Positions 33,790 to 44,900 of a DNA stretch of 64,000 nt are shown piece after piece. How positions within the stretch are numbered: the first letter of the stretch is position 1; the number at the start of each line of letters is the position of its first letter. The stretch is from G963662605 sp963667005 (GTDB lineage Bacteria > Bacteroidota > Ignavibacteria > Ignavibacteriales > Ignavibacteriaceae), in the NCBI GenBank assembly GCA_963667005.1, contig OY762937.1:1674001-1738000 (forward strand). Reading direction: 5' to 3'. The translations under genes and the position numbers were made by a program. Below the pieces are notes generated by a model. It did not search any database. It saw only the letters and a list, made by a program, of their open reading frames with translations, and was not told the DNA's origin.

Positions 33790-35112
33790 ATGAAAATTTT
33801 GATTACTTTTCTCTTCGTCATGGTAAGTGCAATTGCATTTGCAGCCCCAAATGATTCAACATTCGCAACAGAAAACTCTCCGATTGGATTTGCTTCTGTA
33901 AATGCCATGGGCGTTAATGGTACAACGGGTGGCGCAGGCGGCGATACGATTTATTTTACCAACGGGACAGACTTGTACAATTTTCTGGATGACCGGAAGG
34001 ATCCGAATTTTAATTTGAATATGCCTCCGAAAGTCTGTGTTATTGTCGGAACTCTGACTTCAACAAAAAAGCAGCTCGAGATTAAACAGACATATAATCT
34101 AACTTTCATCGGCAAAGGAACTGACGCCGCATTTGAAGGAACCGGACTGTTTGTAAAGCAAAGTTACAATATTATTATTAGAAATATTCAGTTCAGAAAT
34201 GCTCCTATTGACGGTGTAGCCATTCAATATCCTGAAGCACATCACGTATGGATTGATCATTGTTCGTTCACCGATTCACCTGATATTGATACTGCCGATG
34301 CGCGGCATGACGGTGCATTGGATATTACTCACGGCTCGAGTTATGTAACAGTCTCATGGTGCTATTTTACCAATCACACGAAAACCTGCTTACTGGGCCA
34401 TTCTGATAGCAATGACGCTGAAGATCTTGATAAACTAAAAACCACTTATCATCACAACTGGTTTGATAACACCTCACAACGCCATCCCAGAGTTCGTTAT
34501 GCGGATTGCCATGTATACAATAACTACTATACAACAAAGGGCAGGATGTTGTATGGTGTCGCTTCCACTGCAAAAGCAAAGGTATTGCTTGAAGGGAATT
34601 ACTTCGATGGCTTGAGTTTTCCTGCATATGTGGGATATGCTGAATCGCCAGCCGGTGATCTGCTTGAAAGAAATAATATCTATAATAATAGCGGGATTCC
34701 GCAGAGTACCGGTATTGCATTTGAGCCAACTGCGTACTACCAATACAAGCTTACAGATCCGGCAGCCGTGCCATCCGTAGTTATGAACAATGCCGGAAGC
34801 GGCAAGTTGATTTCCGGTGTTGAAAAATCCGCCACTGTCCTAAAACCTGCTTCTTGTTCGCTTGAACAGAATTATCCGAATCCGTTTAACCCAACCACAA
34901 GAATAAACTATACGACTATTAAAACGGGTTTGGTGAAACTATCTATATATAATATGCTCGGGCAGGAGATCGCGGTTTTAGTCAATAAGATGCAGCCGCA
35001 AGGCGAATATTCGGTAGATTTCAATGCTTCAGGACTTCCCAGCGGCATGTATATATATAGATTAGCGATAGGTAATTTCTTTGAAACACGAAAAATGCTT
35101 TTGGTAAAATAA
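33790..35112 (+). CDS. Pectate lyase, polysaccharide lyase family 1, T9SS-secreted
   Basis: Cuts polygalacturonate by beta-elimination outside the cell. 440 residues: signal peptide (1-19, cleaved near A-F-A/A), PL1 right-handed beta-helix (about 25-345) and T9SS sorting domain (about 357-440, QNYPNPFNPTT). PL1 landmarks are H-V-W-I-D-H-C-S-F near 155, the calcium-site aspartates in D-I-D-T-A-D-A-R-H-D-G-A-L-D-I-T-H-G-S and S-Q-R-H-P-R with the catalytic arginine near 235. It is the first gene of the pectin island, with its own promoter, tandem operator and downstream terminator. An AAGGTAACAG ribosome region precedes the ATG. Confidence 0.94.
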   Translation: MKILITFLFVMVSAIAFAAPNDSTFATENSPIGFASVNAMGVNGTTGGAGGDTIYFTNGTDLYNFLDDRKDPNFNLNMPPKVCVIVGTLTSTKKQLEIKQTYNLTFIGKGTDAAFEGTGLFVKQSYNIIIRNIQFRNAPIDGVAIQYPEAHHVWIDHCSFTDSPDIDTADARHDGALDITHGSSYVTVSWCYFTNHTKTCLLGHSDSNDAEDLDKLKTTYHHNWFDNTSQRHPRVRYADCHVYNNYYTTKGRMLYGVASTAKAKVLLEGNYFDGLSFPAYVGYAESPAGDLLERNNIYNNSGIPQSTGIAFEPTAYYQYKLTDPAAVPSVVMNNAGSGKLISGVEKSATVLKPASCSLEQNYPNPFNPTTRINYTTIKTGLVKLSIYNMLGQEIAVLVNKMQPQGEYSVDFNASGLPSGMYIYRLAIGNFFETRKMLLVK

Positions 35113-35150
35113 TCTTCGGCAACACGCAGGTGACTTTTTAGAATGTCTTA

Positions 35151-35190
35151 GAAAATGAGGTTCCATCAGCAGCATTCCTCATTTTCTTTT
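35151..35190 (+). terminator. Rho-independent terminator after the first pectate lyase
   Basis: GAAAATGAGG (35151-35160) pairs perfectly with CCTCATTTTC (35177-35186) and is followed by TTTTG. The rest of the 378-base gap to the next gene contains the TTGACT box, the operator copy 2 and a leader of about 150 bases with nothing else visible. Confidence 0.85.
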
Positions 35191-35271
35191 GTTACTGCCT
35201 GGTCAGGATTCAATCAATAAGCAGTAAGATTAATAATCTTTAATAATTCGATAAAAAAAGTAAAATTCTCC

Positions 35272-35298
35272 TTGACTCTTATGTAATTTATAAAGAAT
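35272..35298 (+). promoter_or_regulatory. Candidate promoter of the first PL9 lyase
   Basis: TTGACT (35272-35277) lies 37 bases before the tandem operator, as in the 33662 promoter. The -10 is less clear; AAGAAT (35293-35298) at a 15-base spacing is the best match. Confidence 0.4.
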
Positions 35299-35308
35299 TT
35301 TTCATGGA

Positions 35309-35339
35309 AGTTAATCGTTTACTTAAACGGTTATCTTTT
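35309..35339 (+). promoter_or_regulatory. Tandem CG-centred palindrome, putative double operator (copy 2)
   Basis: AGTTAATCGTTTACTT followed by ACTTAAACGGTTATC repeats the pattern seen at 33700-33730, again with CG centres 12 bases apart and about 21 of 31 identical positions. Differences fall mainly at non-symmetric or compensating places. It should be bound by the same regulator. Confidence 0.6.
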
Positions 35340-35490
35340 TCCTCTTAAAACCGATATGAAGTAATTTATAAGCAGTGTTCTGAATAGGTGATTTTTTCCA
35401 TACCGGCACGAGAGTTTTCTGCAGCTTAGACTTGAACTTGAATTTTAGACTATATAATTACTTATAATAATTCAACACGAAGGATGAGAT

Positions 35491-38400
35491 ATGAGAAAAT
35501 GGTTCACTTTGGTTGCTGTTATTTGTGCTTTTACACTTACAGGAAGTGTTTACGCACAGTTCACAGCTACCTGGCCTCTTGATGCAAGTGCAGCAAAAGT
35601 GCCGACAGTTACTGGTGCACAGTCAACTACAGTTGCCGCACTACAAATGGTTCCCGGAACAAATTTTGCCAGCGGAACCCACAATTCAGATGGTTTCCAA
35701 TGTGCTTACACAACAACCTGGCCTACGACTCCAACCGACGGCCTTAATTTGGACTTTCCACTTTCACCTGATGCAAGTAGCCACATGACCATTACCGGTT
35801 TGACCATGACGGTAAAGATCTCCGGCAGCAGCAACAGCCAAGCTTTGTCGTTGGCTTATCAGGTTGACGGTGCGGGAGCTTGGACAACAATTGGAAGTGC
35901 ACAATCCGTTCCGAGCGGTGGAACTTCAAATGTAACGTTCGGATCGCTTTCGCAATATTTTTCTAATGGGCATAGCTATGTAGTCCGTTTGTACGTTTAT
36001 GCAGGTGCCGCATCAATATCTGCAAGCAGAAAAGTATATATAAAGAACGTTGCGTTTACCGGAACAACAACGAATGCCAATGTTCCTTCAATATTTTTGT
36101 CAACTCTTTCTTTGCCGTCATTTGGAACACTAGTTGCCGGTTCAACATCCAGTTCCCAATCTTACACGGTAAGCGGCTCAAGACTTACAGACAATGTTGT
36201 AGTTACTGCACAAACACCGTTTCAGGTAAGTTTGGATAATACAACCTTTACGAGCAGTGTCACTTTAGCCAGAACCGATACAACCAACCTTGCATCTACC
36301 ACAGTATACGTGAGATTCAGCCCGGCAACAGCGGGTGGAAATCTCTCCGGTTCTATTACACATACTAGCGCGGGAGCCGGTACAAAAACCTTGGCGGTAT
36401 CCGGTACTGCAATATCAGTTGAGCCGACTTTACAATCATCTCTGACCGTCGGCACCATTACCGGTACATCAGTTCAACTTATCATCACTCCCGGTGACGG
36501 TAAAAACAGAATAATAACCGCGTGTGAAAACGCTGTTCCGACCTGGACACCGACCGATGGAAAAAGCTTGACCGGAGTTGATTCAAATTTCTCAGCCGCT
36601 ACCAACCAAGGTTCGGCAACAAGAGTTGTATTCAACTTACCGGATTCTGTTTCAAGAAGCGTAACGGTTACCGGATTACAGGTTGCTACTAAATATAATT
36701 TTGCAGTTTTTGAATATAATGGCAATAGCGGAACTGAAAATTATCTGCTTGCTTCACCGGGCTTTGCAGCTGCAACAACATTAACCGTTCCGGGATTAAG
36801 CGTATCAACCGCTGCACTCTCATTCGGTAATGTTGTAATCGGTTCTGCTCCTGTTGAAAAATCTCTCACCGTTTCAGGTAAATTCCTTGAACCGGCTGAT
36901 GGCTCTATCAATCTTACTTCAACTGGCAACTTCCAGATATCCACAACTTCGGGCAGCGGATTCAGCCAGTCATTAAGTATTCCATACACCGGGGCAACGC
37001 TTACTACCATCCCTGTGTACGTTCAGTTCACGGTTGATTCAATAAAAAATTATTACGGTGCAATAACAGTCAGTGGCGGAAACGCGACAAATGTTTCTGT
37101 CAGCCTGAGTGGTTTTGGACGAGACAGTGCCTCAGTTATAGGAAAAGCAATTTATGTCGCTACCGATGGTAATGATGTTACCGGAACGGGTTCAATTGAC
37201 AAACCGTATAAGAGTATTCAGGGTGCAGTTCTGAAACTTCAGGCCGGCATGACGCTAGTTCTTCGTGGAGGAACGTATGTTAAAGATTCTATCATTGTCA
37301 GAGATAAGACTCTTTCAGACGTAACGATCAGAAGCTATCCTGGCGAAAGAGCCGTTATTGATGCTTCAACGAATGGTACGGCAGGTATAGACGTTATAGT
37401 CTTTTACGGTAATAACAGCAAATTCTACGGCATTGATGTGAATACAGCACCGCATAACGGTATGTGGTTGCTCGGTAACAATAATATTGTCGAATTCTGT
37501 CGTTTCTATAATTGCGGTGACTCCGGTTTCAAACTTGGCGCTCACCTTGAATCTATTTTCCCGGCAAATAATCAGATTATCAACTGTGATGCATTCTGGA
37601 ATTACGATACCAGAGGCAATGGCGGCAACGCGGATGGTTTTGCGGCTAAATGGAACATCGGAAGTGGTAACAGATTTGCGCACTGCCGCTCATGGGAAAA
37701 CTCTGATGACGGATGGGATTTATGGCAGGCAGATAGTACTGTAGTTATGGATAGTTGCTGGTGCTGGCGTAACGGAAATTATCATATTAAAAGTGCAGCA
37801 GGAAACGGTAACGGATTTAAGATCGGTGGTAAACCGGTTTGTGTACCTCATATCATGAGAAATTGCATTTCTTTTGATAACGTTGGTTCCTCAGGCGGTA
37901 AAGGATTCGATCAGAATTCTAACTTAGCCGGACATACTATGTTGAACTGCCTGTCATGGGGCAACTCATATCTGGATTATAACTTCTATGTCGCTTCCAC
38001 AAATGGAACGTTGACATGTAAGAACTCTATTCAATATAAAGGAAAAACTTCCCCATACGTAAAATTTGTTGATGGCGTAGTTCAAAACAACTCATGGGCT
38101 GCTTTGAAATTCCAGTCCGGTTATACTTGGGCAGGTGTTACTGTTACCGATGCTGATTTTGTCAGCGTTGATACTTCGCTTGCCGGAAAACCGCGCAACG
38201 AAGATGGTTCAATACCTGTAACTGATTTATATCGCTTAAAAGCAACAAGTGCACTTATTGACAAAGGACAGGATGTTGGAATTCCGTTCTATGGCAGCGT
38301 TCCTGATATCGGACCGTTCGAATATGGATTAGTAAGTGCTGTAAAAGAGTATGAACCGATTGTCGGACCACGCTCATTCAAAGTTGAACAAAACTATCCC

Positions 38401-38634
38401 AACCCGTTCAACCCTTCAACGGTTATCAGCTATCAGATACCGAACAGTAGTTATGTAACTTTGAAAGTTTACAACATACTCGGAAAAGAAGTAGCTACTT
38501 TGGTTAACGAAGAGAAAGCTTCCGGAATGTACCATGTAACATTTGATGCTTCGCATTTGCCGAGCGGTCTGTACATTTACAGTGTTACAGCAGGTAAGTT
38601 CAGCCAGGTCAAAAAAATGATGTTAATCAAGTAA
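35491..38634 (+). CDS. Pectate lyase, polysaccharide lyase family 9, multi-domain, T9SS-secreted (PL9-a)
   Basis: 1047 residues. Signal peptide 1-22 (ends Y-A-Q). Module A (about 23-190) is the FTATWPLD..GAQ domain shared with the genes at 41947 and 45240. An Ig-like domain spans about 200-310, an Fn3-like domain 312-432 and a second Ig-like domain 434-545. The PL9 beta-helix covers 552-946 and the T9SS tail 965-1047. PL9 catalytic signatures are N-A-D-G-F-A-A-K near 712 and S-D-D-G-W-D near 737, which carry the calcium-binding aspartates, and N-G-F-K-I-G-G, whose lysine aligns with the base known from Erwinia Pel9A. It has its own operator-controlled promoter and a terminator behind it. Confidence 0.92.
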   Translation: MRKWFTLVAVICAFTLTGSVYAQFTATWPLDASAAKVPTVTGAQSTTVAALQMVPGTNFASGTHNSDGFQCAYTTTWPTTPTDGLNLDFPLSPDASSHMTITGLTMTVKISGSSNSQALSLAYQVDGAGAWTTIGSAQSVPSGGTSNVTFGSLSQYFSNGHSYVVRLYVYAGAASISASRKVYIKNVAFTGTTTNANVPSIFLSTLSLPSFGTLVAGSTSSSQSYTVSGSRLTDNVVVTAQTPFQVSLDNTTFTSSVTLARTDTTNLASTTVYVRFSPATAGGNLSGSITHTSAGAGTKTLAVSGTAISVEPTLQSSLTVGTITGTSVQLIITPGDGKNRIITACENAVPTWTPTDGKSLTGVDSNFSAATNQGSATRVVFNLPDSVSRSVTVTGLQVATKYNFAVFEYNGNSGTENYLLASPGFAAATTLTVPGLSVSTAALSFGNVVIGSAPVEKSLTVSGKFLEPADGSINLTSTGNFQISTTSGSGFSQSLSIPYTGATLTTIPVYVQFTVDSIKNYYGAITVSGGNATNVSVSLSGFGRDSASVIGKAIYVATDGNDVTGTGSIDKPYKSIQGAVLKLQAGMTLVLRGGTYVKDSIIVRDKTLSDVTIRSYPGERAVIDASTNGTAGIDVIVFYGNNSKFYGIDVNTAPHNGMWLLGNNNIVEFCRFYNCGDSGFKLGAHLESIFPANNQIINCDAFWNYDTRGNGGNADGFAAKWNIGSGNRFAHCRSWENSDDGWDLWQADSTVVMDSCWCWRNGNYHIKSAAGNGNGFKIGGKPVCVPHIMRNCISFDNVGSSGGKGFDQNSNLAGHTMLNCLSWGNSYLDYNFYVASTNGTLTCKNSIQYKGKTSPYVKFVDGVVQNNSWAALKFQSGYTWAGVTVTDADFVSVDTSLAGKPRNEDGSIPVTDLYRLKATSALIDKGQDVGIPFYGSVPDIGPFEYGLVSAVKEYEPIVGPRSFKVEQNYPNPFNPSTVISYQIPNSSYVTLKVYNILGKEVATLVNEEKASGMYHVTFDASHLPSGLYIYSVTAGKFSQVKKMMLIK

Positions 38635-38657
38635 TACACATCGTGAAAATTAATAAT

Positions 38658-38690
38658 CCCCCGTGCGAGACGATCAATCGGGGGGTTTTT
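38658..38690 (+). terminator. Rho-independent terminator after PL9-a
   Basis: CCCCCG (38658-38663) pairs with CGGGGG (38679-38684), then GTTTTT. The loop is 15 bases. Confidence 0.8.
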
Positions 38691-38808
38691 ATATTGAGAA
38701 CAAATTCGATAGGATATGCCATAGACACTGATTGATACTGCTTCAACTTGATATTCGATCATCTGCCTTCAATCATATCTGTAGCTTTAAATTTCATTGG
38801 AGAAAAAC

Positions 38809-41800
38809 GTGAACAAACTGAAATTATTATGCCTTGTTCTGATTCAGTTAATGCTATTCGGGTCTGCCGCACAGGCTCAATTAGTTGAGGGATTTGAAAC
38901 AGGGATGCCTACAAGTGCACCTTCAACATTAACAAGCTATACATTAGGCTCGGGTACCTGGTCAATGTATAAATGCAGTCAGTCGGGTACTAAACACGCG
39001 GGTAGTTACGGATGCGCACTTGCTTCCAGTTCAACCGATGCTTCGTACATAATCTCACCGGCTCTCAATACGGTCGGTACGATTACATATTGGGCAAAGT
39101 CGGGAAGTTCGTCAATTATTACCGTTTATATATCAATAAACGGGGGAGCCTGGACAACTGCGGGGTCATCTTCAACAACATCTTCATTTGCATCAAACAC
39201 AATCACACTTAATGAAACGAGCAACAGTGTACGGGTGAAATTCCAGAACGGACAAGGTACGTCAATGTATCTGGATGATGTTACTATTACTCAGGTTACT
39301 GCCCCATATGTACGTATTTCTGCTACCAGCCTTCCATCCTTCGGTATGCTGGTTATGGGAAATTCCTCTTCATCATCCTCATACACAGTAGATGGAGCCA
39401 ATTTAACAAGCAATTTATATGTTAATGCCCCAAACGGATTTCAGGTAAGTACCGATAATACTAATTTCTATTCTTCACTTTCTTTGGCTCCGGCCAGTGG
39501 TGTTGTTGCAAGTACGACTATATACGCCCGCTTCTCACCGATAGCGGCGACAGGCGTAACTGCCGGTGCCATCACGAATAAAAGTACAGGCGCTACGACG
39601 GTTGAGGTGAATGTTGACGGAAAAGCCATTGGCACAGAACCGGCTAAACAATCATCAATCGCAGTAAGTGAAGTAAGCGGCAATTCGCTTAAGCTAACAC
39701 TATCGGGTGGTGATGGCGGTAACAGAATTATCATTGCCCGGGCGGGCAGTGCAGTCAACTGGACACCCGCAGATGGTACTGACGGCACGGGTATCAATGC
39801 ATCATTTGCAGCTGCAACTGATCAAGGCAACGGAAATAAAATAGTTTATTCCGGAACTTCTACGTCTGTAACCGTTAGTGGATTGACGGTAAACAGTCTT
39901 TATCATTTCGCGTCGTATGAGTATAACGGTGATGTGTCAAGTTCAGAGAATTACTTGCTTGCAAATCCGGGTCTGGCTAACGCCACAACACTTACTGTTC
40001 CGGGACTTTCAATTTCACCGGTCAGCATCGGATTCGGCAATGTGCTAAAAGATTCACTGTCGAAAGTTAAGTCATTTACCATTTCCGGATTGTATCTAAA
40101 TCCAGCATCCGGGAACATTAATGTTGCTGCAAACGGCGATTTTGAAGTATCCGCTTCCAGCAATGGAGTTTTTAGTAAGTCTGTTGATGTAGCCTATACA
40201 TCTTCTGCTTTAACTGCAACCACTTTATATGCCCGTTTCCGGCCGTCTACCGTTGCCGATAATATTACCGGTACTTTAGTAGTCACTGGTGGGGGAGCTC
40301 CGGCTGATACAATAACCGTATACGGTTCAGGCAAGGATTTCTCGAGCTTTATAACCCGCGGTATTTTTTGCGCACCGGACGGTAATGATGTAACTGCTGC
40401 AGGCACATACGATGATCCATTTTATTCATTGCACAAAGCAGTTGCAAAAGCTGTCCCGGGTGATACCATCTGGATGCATGGCGGAACGTATTATTATAAT
40501 TCTACGGTTATGCTGACAACAGCAGCCACAGCAGCTAAGCCGATTTCAATCATCGCGTATCCGGATGAGAAGCCGGTGATGGATTGGTCAAACTGGAAAC
40601 CGACAACAGAAGCAGTCCGTGGATCTGCACGTGGTATTAAAGTGGATAAATCGGCAAAATATTGGACGCTGAAAAAACTTGAGATCTGTTACGCGCCTGA
40701 TAACGGAGTAAAATGCGAAGGTTCGCATACGACATTTGACCAGTGCATTTTCCATCATAACGGCGATGGCGGTTTGCAGATTGGATTGGGCAAAGATTCA
40801 TTATCGGCTAATCCGGATCCGGAAAATTATGCTTCCTACACACGCGTTCTCAACTGCGACGCTTTCGGTAATGCCGATCCCGCAACTGATTATGAAAACG
40901 CTGATGGATTCTCCTGCAAACTGTACGCAGGCTATGATAATTATTTCTACGGCTGCCGCGCCTGGGGAAATTGCGATGATGGCTGGGATTGTTATCAAAC
41001 GAATTATCAGATAACAATTGAAAATTGCTGGGCTTTCCATAATGGAGATCCTTCGCAATGGGGATTCACTTCTTTTAACGGTGATGGTAATGGTTTTAAA
41101 CTCGGCGGCAACGGTGCACCGTGTCCTATTACTATTAAGAATTGTGTTGCCTTTAATTGCATCTATGGTGCAGTGTGCTGCTATAACGATAACAATAACG
41201 GTAGCGCTGTGACTGTTCTTAATTGCACAGGCTGGGATGGCGGAAAGATATTCAAGTTTCAATCCGAGCCGCACATCTTGAAAAACTGTGTGGGTTTTGA
41301 TCCAAAATCAGGTGCGAAATTTGTAACTGATTTTTCCAGCACAGTAGTGTCTGTTAACAACTCATGGGATTTAGCAATTGCCGCAGACTACAGCGACTTT
41401 ATCAGCACCAGTGAGACTGATGCTCTTGCCCCTCGACAAGCAGACGGAAGTTTGCCCAATAACGGATTCGCAAGATTAAAACCAGGCAGTGCTCTTATCG
41501 ACAAAGGTGTTGATGTGGGTATCGCATACTTTGGTTCTGCTCCTGATTTGGGCGCTTATGAATTTAATCCAACTGCGGTTAAAGATGGTAAAACACTCAA
41601 ACCCGAGACTGTTTCACTAAGCCAGAATTATCCGAACCCGTTTAATCCGTCAACCGTTATCAAATATCAGGTTCCGGTTACGGGGAATGTCGTACTTAAA
41701 GTATATGACATGCTTGGTAAGGAGGTTGCTACACTTGTAAATGATGTAAAATCTGCGGGTGAGTATGAATACCGATTTAATGCGGCAAACCTCGCAAGTG

Positions 41801-41868
41801 GTTTGTACATCTATACTCTTAAATCAGGCAATACTATTCAAACAAAAAAAATGATGCTTCTTAAGTAA
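38809..41868 (+). CDS. Pectate lyase, polysaccharide lyase family 9, multi-domain, T9SS-secreted (PL9-b)
   Basis: The open frame reaches back to a TTG at 38797, but GTG at 38809 is preferred: GGAG lies six bases upstream and it gives a clean signal peptide (MNKLKLLCLVLIQLMLFGSA, cut after A-Q-A). That makes 1019 residues. The N-terminal module (about 24-150, LVEGFETGMPT) is a jelly-roll-like domain different from module A. Ig-like, Fn3-like and Ig-like domains follow (about 160-515), then PL9 (about 519-920) and the T9SS tail (about 935-1019). The PL9 residues are kept: N-A-D-G-F-S-C-K, C-D-D-G-W-D-C-Y and N-G-F-K-L-G-G. It forms a transcription unit with or just before the next gene. Confidence 0.92.
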   Translation: MNKLKLLCLVLIQLMLFGSAAQAQLVEGFETGMPTSAPSTLTSYTLGSGTWSMYKCSQSGTKHAGSYGCALASSSTDASYIISPALNTVGTITYWAKSGSSSIITVYISINGGAWTTAGSSSTTSSFASNTITLNETSNSVRVKFQNGQGTSMYLDDVTITQVTAPYVRISATSLPSFGMLVMGNSSSSSSYTVDGANLTSNLYVNAPNGFQVSTDNTNFYSSLSLAPASGVVASTTIYARFSPIAATGVTAGAITNKSTGATTVEVNVDGKAIGTEPAKQSSIAVSEVSGNSLKLTLSGGDGGNRIIIARAGSAVNWTPADGTDGTGINASFAAATDQGNGNKIVYSGTSTSVTVSGLTVNSLYHFASYEYNGDVSSSENYLLANPGLANATTLTVPGLSISPVSIGFGNVLKDSLSKVKSFTISGLYLNPASGNINVAANGDFEVSASSNGVFSKSVDVAYTSSALTATTLYARFRPSTVADNITGTLVVTGGGAPADTITVYGSGKDFSSFITRGIFCAPDGNDVTAAGTYDDPFYSLHKAVAKAVPGDTIWMHGGTYYYNSTVMLTTAATAAKPISIIAYPDEKPVMDWSNWKPTTEAVRGSARGIKVDKSAKYWTLKKLEICYAPDNGVKCEGSHTTFDQCIFHHNGDGGLQIGLGKDSLSANPDPENYASYTRVLNCDAFGNADPATDYENADGFSCKLYAGYDNYFYGCRAWGNCDDGWDCYQTNYQITIENCWAFHNGDPSQWGFTSFNGDGNGFKLGGNGAPCPITIKNCVAFNCIYGAVCCYNDNNNGSAVTVLNCTGWDGGKIFKFQSEPHILKNCVGFDPKSGAKFVTDFSSTVVSVNNSWDLAIAADYSDFISTSETDALAPRQADGSLPNNGFARLKPGSALIDKGVDVGIAYFGSAPDLGAYEFNPTAVKDGKTLKPETVSLSQNYPNPFNPSTVIKYQVPVTGNVVLKVYDMLGKEVATLVNDVKSAGEYEYRFNAANLASGLYIYTLKSGNTIQTKKMMLLK

Positions 41869-41889
41869 GCAAAATGAAATTATATGCAG

Positions 41890-41918
41890 CCGGAGATCGT
41901 TCGTCAAGCGTTCTCCGG
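41890..41918 (+). terminator. Hairpin between PL9-b and PL9-c
   Basis: CCGGAGA (41890-41896) pairs with TCTCCGG (41912-41918), followed by TTTGCT. The short T-run makes termination uncertain. It lies in the leader just before the ATG at 41947, so attenuation is also possible. Confidence 0.45.
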
Positions 41919-41946
41919 TTTGCTAAATTCAAGTAAGGAACTCAAG

Positions 41947-44900
41947 ATGAGAAAATTTATACCGGTATTTTGTTTTATTAGCCTAACACTCCTTCTTACA
42001 TCAAATACCTTTGCACAATATACAGCCACATGGGCGCTCACCGCTGATAAATCCGTTGCGGTAACCGGAGCTCAGGCATCTAATGTTGTGGCTTCCGCCA
42101 TGATTCCGGGAACTACATTCAGTTCCGGGGCTCATAGTACTGATGGCTTTGCCTGCACAAGTACGGCAAGCTGGCCAACCACTGCAACTGATGGCATGTA
42201 TCTGGATTTTCCTATTTCACCCGATGCATCGAGTAATATTACTGTTACAGGACTTACATTAACAGCAAAAACTTCCGGAAGCAGCGGCAGCCAGGTTCTT
42301 GCACTCATGTATCAGGTTGACGGTACCGGAAGCTGGAATGTTTTAGGTACAGCTCAAGAAGCTGCAGGAGGCGGAACTTCAAGTATTAACTTCGGAACCC
42401 TCGCCGGTACATTCAACAACGGACATACATATGTTGTTCGTATGTATGTTTACGCAAAGGCATCCGGTACAAGTTCAAGCAGAAAATTATATATAAGGAA
42501 TGTTGCATTTACCGGCGCAGCTACCAACGCTAATGTTCCGGTCATTACGGTTTCAGCCGCTTCACTAAGCACGTTCGGTACTTTGACCTCCGGGACTTCA
42601 TCAACTGCACAATCATATACGGTGTCGGGCAAACGTCTGACTGCCGATGTGACAGTTACGGCATCAAGTCCTTTTCAGGTGAGCACGGATAACGTCTCGT
42701 TTAATTCAACCGCAACATTAACCCAAAGCGGAGGAACTCTTGCTGAGTCTACCGTATATGTTAAATGTGTTCCTGCAACAGCCGACGGAAAGATATCCGG
42801 TACGATATCCAATGAAAGCACTGGTGCAGTTAAACAAAGTGTTGGTGTTGACGCAACAGTGATTGCTCAGGAGCCGGCACAACAGTCGGTCGTGTCGTTT
42901 GGAAGCATTACCGGCAGTTCGATTGTTGTTAAGGCAACAGGCGGAAACGGTGCAAAGAGAATAATTATTGCCAGTGCTGAGAAAGCCGTCAGCTATTTCC
43001 CGGTCGATGCAACTGCTGAAGCGGGTGTAAATAGTAACTTCGCTGCTGCTACCGATAAAGGAAACGGTAATAAAGTTGTATATGACGGAGCGGATACCGT
43101 GGTAACCGTGACGGGACTTATTTCCGGGACGACATACTATTTTGCATCCATTGAATATAATATGGGAACAAATAATTCTCAGAATTATTTAACAACAAAT
43201 CCCGGAACCGGAAGCATTGCTACATTAACGACACCGGGACTCTCGGTCAGTTCGGCCACCATCAGTTTTGGCGATGTTATCTATAACACCATTTCTTCAG
43301 AAAAAACTTTTAGCCTGTCGGGTAAATATTTAACACCTTCAGCCGGGAATATCAATGTTACTGCACCTGCCGGCTTTGATATTTCTTTGACAACCGGAAG
43401 CGGTTTTGATACATCGGTTACTGTTCCTTACACAGCAGGTACGCTAAGCGCGGTTACCGTTTATGTGCGATTCAAACCGACCGAAAGCAAAGTGTACAGC
43501 GGAGTTATTACTATTTCCGGCGGTGGAGCCGATAATGTAACAGTCTCTTTATCAGGTACAGGTTATGAATATGTACCGTTTGTACCGGGAACAATTTATT
43601 GTTCGCCTACCGGTGATGATGCAACAGGCGATGGCTCGCGTTCAAAACCGTATTTCTCGCTTTCAAAAGCAGTAGCTTTAGCTGTGCCGGGAGATACAAT
43701 TTATATGCGCGGCGGGACGTACATGTACGGTGCGACGGTTCATCTTTCGGCCAAAGGAACGGCAGCGAAGAGATTTTTTATTCTGGCATTCCCCGGAGAA
43801 AAACCTGTCTTGAATTGGTCAAACTTTAAACCGGCAAGTGAAGATATTCGTTTCTATGCCCGCGGCATTACGGTTGATACCTCTGCGGCATATTGGTATC
43901 TGAAAGGTCTTGATCTCTGCTATTCACCGGATAATGGCGTGAAATGCGAAGGCGAGCATACAACATTTGATCAGTGTGTCTTTCATCATAACGGAGATGG
44001 CGGAATTCAGATCGGTTTGAATAAGGATTTGATTTCAGTCAACGCCAATCCTGAACATTGGGCTGCGTATAATGTTGTTATTAATTGTGACTCATATATG
44101 AATGCCGATCCTGCAACAAATTATGAAAATGCAGATGGATTTGCATGTAAGCTTTATGCCGGTAAAGGAAATTTCTTTTACGGATGCCGCTCATGGAATA
44201 ATTGCGATGACGGCTGGGATTGTTATCAGACAGAATATGAAGTGCAGTTTGAAAACTGCTGGTCATGGCATAACGGAGATCCGGCGATGTGGGGCTTCAG
44301 TTCGTTTAACGGTGATGGAAACGGATTCAAACTTGGTGGTGCGAATACTGCCTGCAAAATGACAGTACGTCGTTGTGTCGCTCTTAATTGCATGTGGGGC
44401 GCAACAGGCGGATTTGCCTATAATGATAATACCGACGCGATCACTTTGCTGAACTGCACTGCAATTCATTGCGGCAGAAGCTACAACATGCAGCAATCAG
44501 CGGTAAATATTATTACCAACTGTGCCGACTGGGGAGCTAATCGTCCGGCGCCGAAAGATATTTCATCTTCATCCATTTGCACGAATTGTACATGGACGCT
44601 TGGTATTACCGTAGACACTACAATGTTTACAACTGTAGCCGAATCTGCAGCCGCAGAGCCCCGTCTTGCTGACGGTTCATTGCCTACCAAATTCGCACGC
44701 CTTGTTTCCGGAAGTGCATTGTTGGATAAGGGCAAAGATATCGGATTTGCATTTACCGGTTCTGCTCCGGATTTAGGTGCTTATGAGCAAGGTCAAGCTG
44801 TACCGACAGTTCCGGATTCAATCTTCCACATTCCGAATTCTACTACCACCAAAGTTGAAGTTGAAGAAAATCTTTCACCAAAGGCAATGACTATTGTCCG

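Noticed and set aside
40801..41274. 157-codon frame on the minus strand opposite PL9-b
   Set aside because: It is the antisense of a well-supported PL9 catalytic domain; low-complexity Ile/Ala/Thr-rich product, no ribosome site. Similar antisense frames occur opposite the other PL9 paralogues because their sequences are alike.
41884..41946. Upstream start for the PL9-c gene at 41884
   Set aside because: The extra 21 residues precede a perfect signal peptide and span a hairpin; ATG 41947 has the better ribosome site.
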